A DNA stretch of 64,000 bases from Candidatus Hydrogenedentota bacterium (lineage in GTDB: Bacteria > Hydrogenedentota > Hydrogenedentia > Hydrogenedentales > CAITNO01): assembly GCA_903893795.1 (NCBI GenBank), contig CAITNO010000074.1:25966-89965 (forward strand), written 5' to 3'. This document shows positions 28,500 to 38,669 of the stretch, one piece after another. The notes under the pieces were generated by a model. The model searched no databases. It was not told the DNA's origin and saw only the letters and a list, made by a program, of their open reading frames with translations. The translations under genes and the position numbers were made by a program. The first letter of the stretch is position 1; every line of letters starts with the position of its first letter.

Positions 28500-29645
28500 A
28501 TGCATTTCACGCTGCACCTGTCCCAGCGCTGCAACATGCGCTGCTCCTATTGCTACGCGCCTCCCTGCGACGGCCCCATCATGTCCGAAACGGTGGGCCG
28601 GGCCGCGATAGACTTGGGCGCGCGCATGTCGGACGGTTCCTGCGGCATCATCTTTTTCGGCGGCGAGCCGCTGCTGCACCGCGACCTCATCGCCTCACTG
28701 ACGGACTATGCGGCGCGGCATCCGTCGGGCCGTTTGTTCCACCACAAGATCACCACCAACGGCACGCTGCTCGACGGGGAATTCCTCGATTTCGCCCTGC
28801 GCAGCCAGATGCTGGTGGCGATGAGTTTTGACGGTGTGCGCGAGGCGCACGACCGGCACCGGCGCGCGGCGTCGGGCGCGCCCACCTGGGACCTGCTGTT
28901 GCCGAACCTGAAAATGCTGCTGGAGGCGCGGCCCTATTCGAGCGTGTTCATGGTGGTCAACCCCGACACGGCGCAGTACCTCGACGCCTCGGCGCAGTTC
29001 CTCATCGAGGACATCGGCGTCCGCTATCTCATCGTCTCGCTCAACTACGCCGCCGACTGGACCGAGGACGATTTCGAGGTGCTGCGCAAGCAGTACGAGA
29101 AACTGGGCGACCGTTACATCCGCTGGACCCGCGCCGGGCGCAAGTTCTATTTCAGCCCCTTCGAGGTGAAAATCTCGTCCCACGTCAACCGCGACTGCTA
29201 CCAGAAGGAGCGTTGCGAACTGGCCCAGCGCCAGGTCTCCGTCGGGCCCGACGGCACGCTTTATCCCTGCGTGCAGTTCACCCATGCCGGACCGGACAGC
29301 GACTGGCGCGTGGGCCATGTGGACAGCGGCCTCGACGAGGCCGCCCGTGCGCGGCTCGGCCGGGAATCGAGCGCCGACAAGCCCGAGTGCGACGGCTGCG
29401 CCATTCAACAGCGCTGCAACAACACCTGCGGCTGCCTGAATTGGCAGACCACCGGCGGCATCAACACCGTCTCGCCCGTGCTCTGCCGCCACGAGCAAAC
29501 CGTGCTGCCCGTCGCCGACCGCGTGGCCGGCACGCTCTACCGCGAACGCCAGTCGCTCTTTCTGCACAAGCACTACAACGAGGCCTACCCCTTCCTCTCT
29601 CTCATTGAGGACAGCGAGAAACCATCCCGCGTCCCCAAGACCTGA
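28500..29645 (+). CDS. Radical SAM/SPASM-domain peptide/protein maturase-like enzyme
   Basis: CNMRCSYC (CxxxCxxC); FFGGEPLLHRDL; ITTNGT; SPASM cysteines C...C...C-x2-C-x5-C-x3-C-x-C...C; 9 nt after the upstream stop. Confidence 0.9.
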   Translation: MHFTLHLSQRCNMRCSYCYAPPCDGPIMSETVGRAAIDLGARMSDGSCGIIFFGGEPLLHRDLIASLTDYAARHPSGRLFHHKITTNGTLLDGEFLDFALRSQMLVAMSFDGVREAHDRHRRAASGAPTWDLLLPNLKMLLEARPYSSVFMVVNPDTAQYLDASAQFLIEDIGVRYLIVSLNYAADWTEDDFEVLRKQYEKLGDRYIRWTRAGRKFYFSPFEVKISSHVNRDCYQKERCELAQRQVSVGPDGTLYPCVQFTHAGPDSDWRVGHVDSGLDEAARARLGRESSADKPECDGCAIQQRCNNTCGCLNWQTTGGINTVSPVLCRHEQTVLPVADRVAGTLYRERQSLFLHKHYNEAYPFLSLIEDSEKPSRVPKT

Positions 29646-29860
29646 TTCTGGCCTGGCGTCTCTTCCGTCAATGGACCGCCCCGCAATCCTCGCGTTTCCA
29701 ATCCTGTCTTTTGGCAGGAAATGCAACGAACGGTGCCTATCTTATAAGAGTGGGCCTTGGCGGCATGGGACGGTCCCGCCTTGTTCTGCTTACTGAAAAC
29801 CGCCATCCGCAACCTATCGACTCATAAACATGCGCCCTTCACCATGTGAGCGGATTCCTA

Positions 29861-30116
29861 TATCCCGAAGGGATTACGGAGCAAAGCCCGGGGTTGGCGT
29901 GAGGCATTACCCCGTAATGCCGAACGCCTACCCCGGGTCAATGTGCATCTCCTCAGACGGCGCCACGCTGAAAGCGTCGCGCCGCTTCGGGTGTACAACC
30001 CTGTCAGGGTTGCCGGGATGAAGCGCAGGCCCTTTACCCGGGGTAGACCTTTTCACGCCATCGGCGTGACATTGGTCAACCCCGGGCTTTGCTCCATAGC
30101 CCCGTTGGGGCATTGG
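29861..30116. repeat. Multi-hairpin composite inverted-repeat element
   Basis: Perfect 19-bp inverted repeat 29878-29896/30077-30095; 11-bp pair 29928-29938/30036-30046; local hairpins GGCATTAC-CCC-GTAATGCC (29903-29921), AACCCTG-T-CAGGGTT (29997-30011), TCACGCC-ATC-GGCGTGA (30053-30069), GCCCC-GTT-GGGGC (30099-30111). Confidence 0.85.
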
Positions 30117-30292
30117 CAGAATCGGGACGAATATGGCCCCCCCGGGAGGCTGCCGCAGACAAAACGCCCCCGGGCGGGAGCGTAGCACCACAAGGTGACT
30201 CTTTTATCCCACATGCTGTATCCAGCCGAGGCTACACCATGATAGAGCCGCAAAAGAGTTCCCTCTTCGGCGATTGGTTCACGAGAAAACTA

Positions 30293-30321
30293 TAGACAAA
30301 CACCACAACATATGGTATTCT
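30293..30321 (+). promoter_or_regulatory. Putative sigma70-type promoter TAGACA-17-TATTCT
   Basis: Exact 17-bp spacing; expected start about 30328, the ATG itself. Confidence 0.45.
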
Positions 30322-30327
30322 GCGTCC

Positions 30328-30792
30328 ATGGAAATCCATAGGTTGCGTATTTTCGTTCCGCTCTTGCTGGTGGCGGCCCTCGCCGTGACCGGTTGCGCCA
30401 CCCGTCCCAAGCCCAATGGGCGGGACTTCCGCAAGGGATTTCAGCGGACCATGGAGGTCAGCGCCTACGATTCCTGCAAGAAATGCACCAACTGGAAGCG
30501 CAACTGGCTGTTCCGGCCCGTGGTGGCCAAGGGTCCCGAAAAGGGAAGACCCAAGAAAGTGGGTGTTACCGCCAGCGGCACCAAGGCCGAAGAGGGCACC
30601 ATCGCGGCGGACACGTCACGATATCCCTTCGGGACGGTAATGTACGTACCGGGATACGGATATGGCCGGGTCGAGGACCGTGGCAAGTCGATCAAGGGAG
30701 ATTCCAAAATCGACATTTACTTCGACAAGCACAAGGAGGCCCTGCACTGGGGTCGCCGCAACGTCCCCGTAAAGGTGTGGCTCCCCAAATGA
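30328..30792 (+). CDS. 3D-domain lipoprotein
   Basis: Lipobox AVTGCA; SGTKAEEGTIAADTSRYPFGTVMYVPGYGYGRVEDRGKSIKGDSKIDIYFDKHKEAL. Confidence 0.85.
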   Translation: MEIHRLRIFVPLLLVAALAVTGCATRPKPNGRDFRKGFQRTMEVSAYDSCKKCTNWKRNWLFRPVVAKGPEKGRPKKVGVTASGTKAEEGTIAADTSRYPFGTVMYVPGYGYGRVEDRGKSIKGDSKIDIYFDKHKEALHWGRRNVPVKVWLPK

Positions 30793-31003
30793 TACCCTTC
30801 CTTTGTTTTTGTCTGATTATGCGCAGTTGGCGCAACATGCGCGCACGCCAAGCCTGAGTAACATTTCCCTCTCCTGACCCGCGCCAATCACCCAAGCCAT
30901 TTCCAGCCATATTGCATCCCGTATTCTGTTCTTCTTCTTGCCTTATATTCCTCATTCCTAATTACCTCGTCCTTCCACCACCGCAAAAGGGGGAGCCCTG
31001 CCC

Positions 31004-32479
31004 ATGAATCTCAACCGCCTCCGCCGCCGTCTGCGCGACCGCGGCGTCCCTCCCGAAGGTCTCGACCACTGGCTGGCCATGGCCAGCCGCGAGGAATTCA
31101 CCCGTCAGCACTTCGCCACGTCCGGCAGCGCCCCCTGGCAGGTGCGCGACTACCAGCGCGAGTCGCTGGAATCGCGGGCCCCGCGCAAGGTGCACTGCGA
31201 CGGCCGCGACGTGGGCAAGACCACCGAAATCGAAATCACCGTCTGCTGGGCCGCGCTGGCCTGTCCCGGCAGGGAAATGCTGGTGGCCACCCAGTGCGAA
31301 AACCATCTCTACCCGCTCATGCACCGCATCTGCCGCCGCTTCGAGACCATTCCCCTCATCGCCTCGTCCATGATCGAGATGCGCCGCACCCCCTCCTGGC
31401 ATTTCCGCTTTGCCAACGGGTTCACCCTGTGGGGCCGCATCGCGGGGCCGCGCGGCGTCAATTTCCAGGGCATGCACGTCGACTGGCAGGTCGTCGACGA
31501 GGCGCAGGAACTGACCGAGACCGCCTGGGGCGAACTGCTCCAGGCGCTCAACGCGGGCGGCCGCCGCTGGGTCTACGGCGTGCCCAACGGCCTGCGCAAC
31601 AGCTTCCACCGCATGACGCAGGACCGCAGCGCCGTGCAGTTCAACTGGCCCTCGACCATTCATCCCGACTACAGCCCCGAAAAGGACGCCGAATTGGTCC
31701 GGCTCTACGGCGGCAAAGATTCGCCCGGCTACATCCACCGCGTGCTGGGCCTGCACGGCGAGCCCGCCCGCGGCGTCTTCTTGCTCGACGATTACCAGGC
31801 CTGCATCGACCCCGCGCTGCCCGTGGCCTCGCTCGTGCTGCGCGGCGACGACCCCTTCGACCCGCCGTTGCCCGAACAGCCCGGCCGTTACTATCTCGGC
31901 TGCGACCTCGGCTATGCCCGCGACCCCTCCGAATTCGTCGTTTACCGCGATGCGCCCCCGCACCTGGTCAATGTGCTCCGGGTGCGCCTTGAGGGCGTAA
32001 ACTACGCCCGGCAGGAGGACATCATCGTCGCCCTCGACCGTGCCTGGGGTTTCACCGCCATCGGCATCGACGCGGGCAACAACGGCCGCGCTGTCACCCA
32101 CCGGCTTATGACGCGCGGCGAGGCGTGGTGCGCAAAAGTGCATGCCTTTGAGTTCGGCAGCGTCATCGACGCTGGCATCCTGCCCGACGGCACCCCCGCC
32201 CGCCGCCGGACCAAGGAGTTCATGACCGACCTGCTTCGCACCCGTATGGCCGAGCGCACCCTGGTCTTTCCCGCGCTACCCGACCGCGAGGCCGAATACG
32301 CCTCGCACACCTGCACCACCGACGCCCAGGGCCGTGTCCGCTACGACAAAGGCGATGACCACCTCATCGACGCCGACCGCTGCGCCCTGCTGGTGCAGTA
32401 TCTGGACAGCGCCGAATTGGCCCCCGGCCCCGCCGTGATGCCGCCGCTGGTGCTGCCCTTCCGCATGCCGGGGGGATGA
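31004..32479 (+). CDS. Terminase large subunit-like protein (ATPase plus RNase H-like nuclease)
   Basis: Walker A-like CDGRDVGKTTEIE; Walker B WQVVDEAQEL; YYLGCDLGYARDPSEFVVY; DDHLIDADRCALLV. Confidence 0.7.
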   Translation: MNLNRLRRRLRDRGVPPEGLDHWLAMASREEFTRQHFATSGSAPWQVRDYQRESLESRAPRKVHCDGRDVGKTTEIEITVCWAALACPGREMLVATQCENHLYPLMHRICRRFETIPLIASSMIEMRRTPSWHFRFANGFTLWGRIAGPRGVNFQGMHVDWQVVDEAQELTETAWGELLQALNAGGRRWVYGVPNGLRNSFHRMTQDRSAVQFNWPSTIHPDYSPEKDAELVRLYGGKDSPGYIHRVLGLHGEPARGVFLLDDYQACIDPALPVASLVLRGDDPFDPPLPEQPGRYYLGCDLGYARDPSEFVVYRDAPPHLVNVLRVRLEGVNYARQEDIIVALDRAWGFTAIGIDAGNNGRAVTHRLMTRGEAWCAKVHAFEFGSVIDAGILPDGTPARRRTKEFMTDLLRTRMAERTLVFPALPDREAEYASHTCTTDAQGRVRYDKGDDHLIDADRCALLVQYLDSAELAPGPAVMPPLVLPFRMPGG

Positions 32480-32672
32480 CCGGACTATCCGCCGTAACGA
32501 CCGCATAAAGGAAGATGCTTCCAGCCTCTTTCCTGCAATGACGCACATTGGTGCGGGAAGAACGCGGCAAGATGCCGCGTCTACGTTGAGCCCACATCCC
32601 CGCAGATGCGCGCAACAGGCCGGGGCGTGTAGAATATGGACGTAACCAACCCCCTTGGAAAGAGACCGTTCT

Positions 32673-33449
32673 ATGTTAGCCAAGCGAATTATCCCCTGCC
32701 TGGACGTGGCCGACGGCCGCGTGGTGAAGGGCGTGAAGTTTCTGGGACTGCGCGACGCGGGCGACCCGGTGGAGATCGCCAAGCGCTATGACGAGGAGCG
32801 CGCCGACGAACTGGTGTTCCTCGACATTCGCGCCTCGACGGACAACCGCGACACCATGCTGGACGTGGTGCGCCGCACGGCGGAGCAGGTGTTCATGCCG
32901 CTGTGCGTGGGCGGCGGCATCCGCACGATTGAGGACATCCGCAAGATGCTCAACGCGGGCGCCGACAAGGTGTCGGTGAACACGCCGGCCATCGAGAACC
33001 CCGAATTCATCACCCGGGCCGCGGGCCGTTTCGGCGCGCAGTGCATCGTGGTGGCCATCGACGCGAAGAAGCGCCCGCCCGAAGAGGGTGGCGGCTATTA
33101 CGTGAAGAGCCACGGCGGCCGCGACGGCGGCCGGGCCACCGAACTGGAACCGGTGGAGTGGGCCATTGAGGCCGAGCGCCGCGGCGCGGGCGAAATTCTC
33201 CTGACCTGCATGGACTGCGACGGCACCAAGGACGGCTACGACATCGAGCTGACGCGCAAGATTGCCGACAGCGTGAGCATCCCCGTCATTGCGAGCGGCG
33301 GTGCGGGCAATCTGGACCACCTGCGGGCCGCCCTGCAGGAAGGCGGTGCCGACGCGGCCCTGGCCGCCTCCATCTTCCACTTCCAGGAAACGACCATCCG
33401 CGAGGCGAAAGAGTATCTGGCGGCCCACGGAGTGCCGGTGCGGTTTTGA
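32673..33449 (+). CDS. hisF: Imidazole glycerol phosphate synthase subunit HisF
   Basis: [62 protein letters not shown]. Confidence 0.97.
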   Translation: MLAKRIIPCLDVADGRVVKGVKFLGLRDAGDPVEIAKRYDEERADELVFLDIRASTDNRDTMLDVVRRTAEQVFMPLCVGGGIRTIEDIRKMLNAGADKVSVNTPAIENPEFITRAAGRFGAQCIVVAIDAKKRPPEEGGGYYVKSHGGRDGGRATELEPVEWAIEAERRGAGEILLTCMDCDGTKDGYDIELTRKIADSVSIPVIASGGAGNLDHLRAALQEGGADAALAASIFHFQETTIREAKEYLAAHGVPVRF

Positions 33450-33547
33450 AGCGTCGGGCGGAAATGCCTGCCGGGGATACCGATAACTGGTCGAAGCCTG
33501 TCGCAGGCAATTGAATACGGCATAAGCGAAGGCAGCGAAATGCTTTA

Positions 33548-33580
33548 AGTCCCCCTTTGAAGGGGGATTTAGGGGGATGT
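33548..33580. repeat. Interspersed palindromic element, family A, copy 2
   Basis: agtccccctttgaagggggatttagggggatgt; inverted copy of 2082-2114. Confidence 0.85.
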
Positions 33581-33655
33581 CGGCCTTGCGCAGTGCGCAA
33601 TATCTTGCATCGCACGGCGTTCCTGTGCGATTCTAATGACAGTTTGGTTTGCCTT

Positions 33656-33703
33656 GGGGCATACACCCCCCGGCCCTTCGGGCCACCCCCCTCAAGGGGG
33701 GAC
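33656..33703. repeat. Interspersed palindromic element, family B, copy 1
   Basis: ggggcatacaccccccggcccttcgggccacccccctcaaggggggac; near-identical to 45448-45493. Confidence 0.8.
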
Positions 33704-33913
33704 TGGCCGGAGGCCTTGGTGAACGCCCAAAGTTCGACAGGCGAGGGCGCCTGTCCCACACTCTCTGTGCAGGAGACACGATGTTCCCTATCGATCAACA
33801 GGTCTGGCGATGGCGCGGCGCAGCCGCTAACGCATAAGCTCCGCCTGATTTCCCCTTTTTCTGTTGACTCGATTTGGCCGCCCATGGCGGCATGACCATA
33901 AAGGAACATCCCC

Positions 33914-35400
33914 ATGATTTATCCCAGCCTCGATGAATTCCGCAAGATCGCCCGGCCCAATGCCGTCGTGCCGGTCTACAAGGAAATTCTCGCCGATCTT
34001 GAAACGCCGGTCACGGCCTATCTCAAAATATCGCGCAGCCAGCAGTTCGCATTCCTCCTTGAAAGCGTCGAAAAGGCCGAGGTTATCGGCCAGTACTCCT
34101 TCCTCGGCGCCAACCCCTCCATCGTGTTCCGGTCCAAGGGCCGCCACGGCGCCATCATCCGCAACGGTGTGGAGGAAAGCTTCGAGTCCGACAACCCGCT
34201 CCGCGAACTGCGTGCGCTCATGGCGCAGTATGAGCCCATCAAACTGCCGGGCCTGCCCGCGTTCCACGGCGGCGCCGTGGGTTACCTGTCCTATGACCAG
34301 GTGCGCTTCTTCGAGAAGCTGCCCGACACCAACCCCGACCCGCTCAACCTGCCCGACCTCTACTTCATGATCACCGACACCATTGTCGTATTCGATCATG
34401 TGAAGAACAAAATACAGATTGTGTCCAACGCCCACTGCAACGACAACGCCGACGCGGTGTACAACGAGGCGGCCCGAAAGATTTACGAGATAGAGCAGAA
34501 ACTGCGCGGCCCGCTGGTGGTCAGCACCGAGCGCCTGCACAACGCGCCCGAAGAGGACGTGACCCCCGAGTCGAACTTCACCCGCGAGGCGTTCTGCCAG
34601 GCCGTCAGCAAGGCGAAGGAGTACATTAGCGCCGGCGACATCTTCCAGGTGGTGCTATCGCAGCGCTTCCGCCGCAACGTGGGGGCCAGCCCGGCCAACC
34701 TGTACCGCGCGCTGCGCTGCATCAACCCGTCTCCCTATATGCTGCTGGTCCAGTTCCCCGAGTTTGCCCTGGTCGGCTCCAGCCCCGAGGTGATGACCCA
34801 GGTGAAGCAGGGCACCTGCATGGAGCGGCCCATCGCGGGCACGCGCAAGCGCGGCGCGACGCCGGAGGAGGACCTGGCCCTCGAAAAGGACCTCATGGCC
34901 GACGAAAAGGAAATCGCCGAGCACATCATGCTCGTCGATCTCGGCCGCAACGATGTGGGCCGCATCAGCCAGCCCGGCACGGTGGCGCCGGTGCCCGGCA
35001 AACTGATGGTCGTGGAGCGCTACTCCCATGTAATGCACATCGTCAGCGAGGTGGCGGGCAAAATGAAGCCCGACTGCGACGCCTTTGACGCCATCGAGGC
35101 GACCTTCCCGATGGGCACCGTCAGCGGCGCCCCCAAAATCCGGGCCATGCAGATTATCGACGAACTGGAGCCCGAACGGCGCGGCCCCTATTCGGGCGGC
35201 TGCGGCTATATCAGCTACGACGGAGACATGGACACCTGCATCCTCATCCGCACGATGGTGGTGAAGGACGGCATGGCCTACCTGCAGGCAGGCGCGGGCA
35301 TCGTCTACGACAGTGACCCGGACCGCGAATACGAGGAAACCGTCAACAAGGCCAAGGCGCTGTTCAAGGCCGTGGACTTTGCCGAGAAGGGGCTCGAATC

Positions 35401-35404
<4 letters not shown>
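33914..35404 (+). CDS. trpE: Anthranilate synthase component I
   Basis: [87 protein letters not shown]. Confidence 0.96.
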
Positions 35405-35976
<572 letters not shown>

Positions 35977-36152
35977 TTCACCCCCGACACCGGGCCATTT
36001 TTGCCGTCAATCCGAAAGCGGTAAAATATGCGTAAAACCGCAACGGCCAAAAACTTACCGTCCATGGCGTTTGACATGGCACAGGACGTGTGCTAAAGTA
36101 GCCCTGTTTGGCTCAAGGGTCTTTATCTCGTCCACAGGAGCGTTTTCTTACC

Positions 36153-36752
36153 ATGGCTCTGAACAAAAAACAGCTTAAGATTGTCGAGCAACTGGAGCGC
36201 CGGACTGAACTAACCAGGGAGTTCATGAACGACTGGCTGTTGTTCAATCAGGTCCTCACTTCCTACCCCAATCCGGGCGTGAACAAGGCCCAGTTGGAGC
36301 AGCAGTTTCTCAAGATAAAGAGCAAGCTGGCGCGCGAGCACCGGGTGCTCAAGGATACGCTGGCGAACGACTACACACTTGACGGCAACACGATGAACAT
36401 CGTGAGTGGCGCCACAAGCCTTGAGGCCATCTACGCCCAGTCGGAAGTGGCCCTCAAAAAGCTGCAAACCGAATGGCATCGCGCGTTCATCTCCATCAAC
36501 GAGACCCTGGGCGTGATCGAGGACAAGAAGTCCCGCGCCGAGCGCGGCGAGCGCGTCTTCCTGGCCACCAACGATATGATGGGTGGCGGCGGTGGCGGTG
36601 GTGGCGGCGGTGGAATGAGCTCCAACACCAAGACGTTCCTGATCATTGGGGCGGTGATAGCGGCTCTTGCCATTGTCATCTTTTTCGACATTGGTGGAAT
36701 CGGCACCATGTACAAGAGTGCGCTCGGGATGGGCACCACCATTCCCAGGTAG
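36153..36752 (+). CDS. Coiled-coil protein with poly-Gly linker and near-C-terminal TM segment, function unknown
   Basis: Charged helical N-terminus, MMGGGGGGGGGGGM, TFLIIGAVIAALAIVIFF. Confidence 0.65.
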   Translation: MALNKKQLKIVEQLERRTELTREFMNDWLLFNQVLTSYPNPGVNKAQLEQQFLKIKSKLAREHRVLKDTLANDYTLDGNTMNIVSGATSLEAIYAQSEVALKKLQTEWHRAFISINETLGVIEDKKSRAERGERVFLATNDMMGGGGGGGGGGGMSSNTKTFLIIGAVIAALAIVIFFDIGGIGTMYKSALGMGTTIPR

Positions 36753-36833
36753 CCGTCATCTGAGGCTGTGCGCCCTTCCGCCCTGTTTCCCGGGAGGCGT
36801 CTTTGGATTGCATTCAGTCGTGAGGAACTTGCG

Positions 36834-37145
36834 TTGACCAAGCGTGAACTTGTGATAGATGTCGCCGAACGGCTGGGCTTCACCCAGAATGAGGTGGCGG
36901 GCGTGGTGCAGACCACGCTGGACAGCATTCTCGAGGCGCTGGCGCGCGGTGACCGGCTGGAAATCCGCAATTTCGGCGTGTTCGAGACAAAGAAGAGAAA
37001 CGCGCGCACCGGACGGAACCCGCGCACGGGCGATGCCGTGCCCATCCAGCGCAAGCGGGTGGTTTCCTTCAAGCCCGGCAAGGCAATCAAGGAGATGGTC
37101 GACGGAAACGGTGAAACTGCCTTGTCAGGAGAGCAGTCAGACTGA
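36834..37145 (+). CDS. HU/IHF-family DNA-binding protein
   Basis: TKRELVIDVAERLGFTQNEV...GDRLEIRNFGVFETKKRNARTGRNPRTGDAVPIQRKRVVSFKPGKAIKE; TTG start with TGAGGAA upstream. Confidence 0.92.
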   Translation: MTKRELVIDVAERLGFTQNEVAGVVQTTLDSILEALARGDRLEIRNFGVFETKKRNARTGRNPRTGDAVPIQRKRVVSFKPGKAIKEMVDGNGETALSGEQSD

Positions 37146-37260
37146 CTGCCGTGCCGCAAGCCGGGCGCCTGCCGCTCCAGCCGCGCGGATGCGGGGAAAA
37201 CGCCGGGGCTTGGGTTCTTTTTCCGACCCAATTTGACCACACCCAACAGGACGCGGGTTT

Positions 37261-38097
37261 ATGACCGAAGAAGAAGCAAGGATGACCTTTACCGAGCATC
37301 TCGGTGAACTGCGCGACCGCCTGATTAGATCCATGATTGCGGTGGTGGTCGCGGTCATTGCCTGCTACATCTTCTCGGACCGCATATTGGACGTGCTCAA
37401 GCGGCCCCTCGATCCGGTCCTTTCCGGGGCTCTGGCGCCGGGAAACGCCCTTGCAACCCCCGCGTCCAAAACTGGGCCGACCCCGCCATCCTCTGATAGC
37501 GCCTCAAAAGCCCGCCCGTTCAGTTGGACCATCATGAATCCCTTCGAGTCGATTCAGGTGAAGCTGAAGATCGCCTCCTATGGCGGGTTGGTCTTTGCAT
37601 TTCCCTTCATCCTCTGGCAGTTGTGCGCCTTCATTTTTCCGGGGCTCAAGCCCGGCGAGCGGAAACTCGTCAAGGTACTCCTGTTAGGGTGTGCCGGATT
37701 GGGCTTTCTGGGCGTGTCGGTGGCCTATTTTGGCGTGTTTCCGCTGGTCCTCCCGTACCTGCTTGAGTGGACCCCCCTGTGGGTGAACGTGCAGCTTCGG
37801 CTCGACGAGACGCTGACGATCATCGTCAAGTGCCTGGCCGCCTTCGCGCTGGCATTCCAGTTCCCGATGGTCGTGCTGGTGCTGGTCTACATGGACCTGC
37901 TGACGCCGCAGTCGCTGCGAAACTACCGCAAAATTGTGATCGTTTCCCTGTCGGTGGTGGCCGCCGTGCTCACGCCGCCCGACCCGCTGTCCATGACGAT
38001 CATGCTGGTTCCGCTTGTGTTGTTGTACGAGGCAAGCATTTGGATGTCCTACGTCGTGGTGCGGCGCAGGAACCGCACCACTGAATTGCAGCCGTAA
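37261..38097 (+). CDS. tatC: Sec-independent protein translocase TatC
   Basis: MTFTEHLGELRDRLIRSMIAVVV; NPFESIQVKLKIASYGGLVFAFPFILWQLCAFIFPGLKPGERK. Confidence 0.95.
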   Translation: MTEEEARMTFTEHLGELRDRLIRSMIAVVVAVIACYIFSDRILDVLKRPLDPVLSGALAPGNALATPASKTGPTPPSSDSASKARPFSWTIMNPFESIQVKLKIASYGGLVFAFPFILWQLCAFIFPGLKPGERKLVKVLLLGCAGLGFLGVSVAYFGVFPLVLPYLLEWTPLWVNVQLRLDETLTIIVKCLAAFALAFQFPMVVLVLVYMDLLTPQSLRNYRKIVIVSLSVVAAVLTPPDPLSMTIMLVPLVLLYEASIWMSYVVVRRRNRTTELQP

Positions 38098-38110
38098 GGA
38101 AAACGCCAGG

Positions 38111-38635
38111 ATGTTCGAGAGTATCGGCTTTAGCGAGATGCTGCTCATTGCGGTCATAGCACTGATTGTGCTTGGCCCGGAGAAGTTTCCCGAATATGCC
38201 AAGATTTTCCTGCGCGCCACGCGCGACCTGCAGGGCTATATCCAGGGAATCCGCGAAGACCTGGCCAAGGAAGTGAACCCGCTCAAGGGCGAATTCGACA
38301 AGCTCAAGCGCCAGGACCCCGAGAAACTGCTCGATGCGCTCATGAAAACCGGCGACAAGGAAGAGAAGAAGCCCGAGCAGAAGAACGACGGCTCCAACGA
38401 ACTTGTGGCCGGCGGCGGTTATGGGTCCGGGTCCGACACCCCCCAGAGCGACGCCGACAGCCACCCCTACACAGAGTCGTCATCCGCCACCGCAACAGAG
38501 GCAAAGCCCGAGCCGCCCGCCGAGTCTGCAGCAAACCCGAATGGTCCGGGCGCCGAAGCGGTGCCTGCGGGCGACAGCGCCACTTCCGCCAAGAACCCCG
38601 ATTTCCACTACGCGCCGCCCGAGCGGATGGATTAG
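38111..38635 (+). CDS. TatA/TatB-family translocase component with long acidic/Pro tail
   Basis: MFESIGFSEMLLIAVIALIVLGPEKFPEYAKIFLRATRDLQGYIQGIREDL. Confidence 0.9.
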   Translation: MFESIGFSEMLLIAVIALIVLGPEKFPEYAKIFLRATRDLQGYIQGIREDLAKEVNPLKGEFDKLKRQDPEKLLDALMKTGDKEEKKPEQKNDGSNELVAGGGYGSGSDTPQSDADSHPYTESSSATATEAKPEPPAESAANPNGPGAEAVPAGDSATSAKNPDFHYAPPERMD

Positions 38636-38669
38636 ATTTCAAGAGGGCCAAACCGGCAAGGGAACCGTC

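Noticed and set aside
29830-30295. Small ORFs (63, 80, 87, 68 aa)
   Set aside because: They translate the multi-hairpin repeat element on both strands, with no coding signature.
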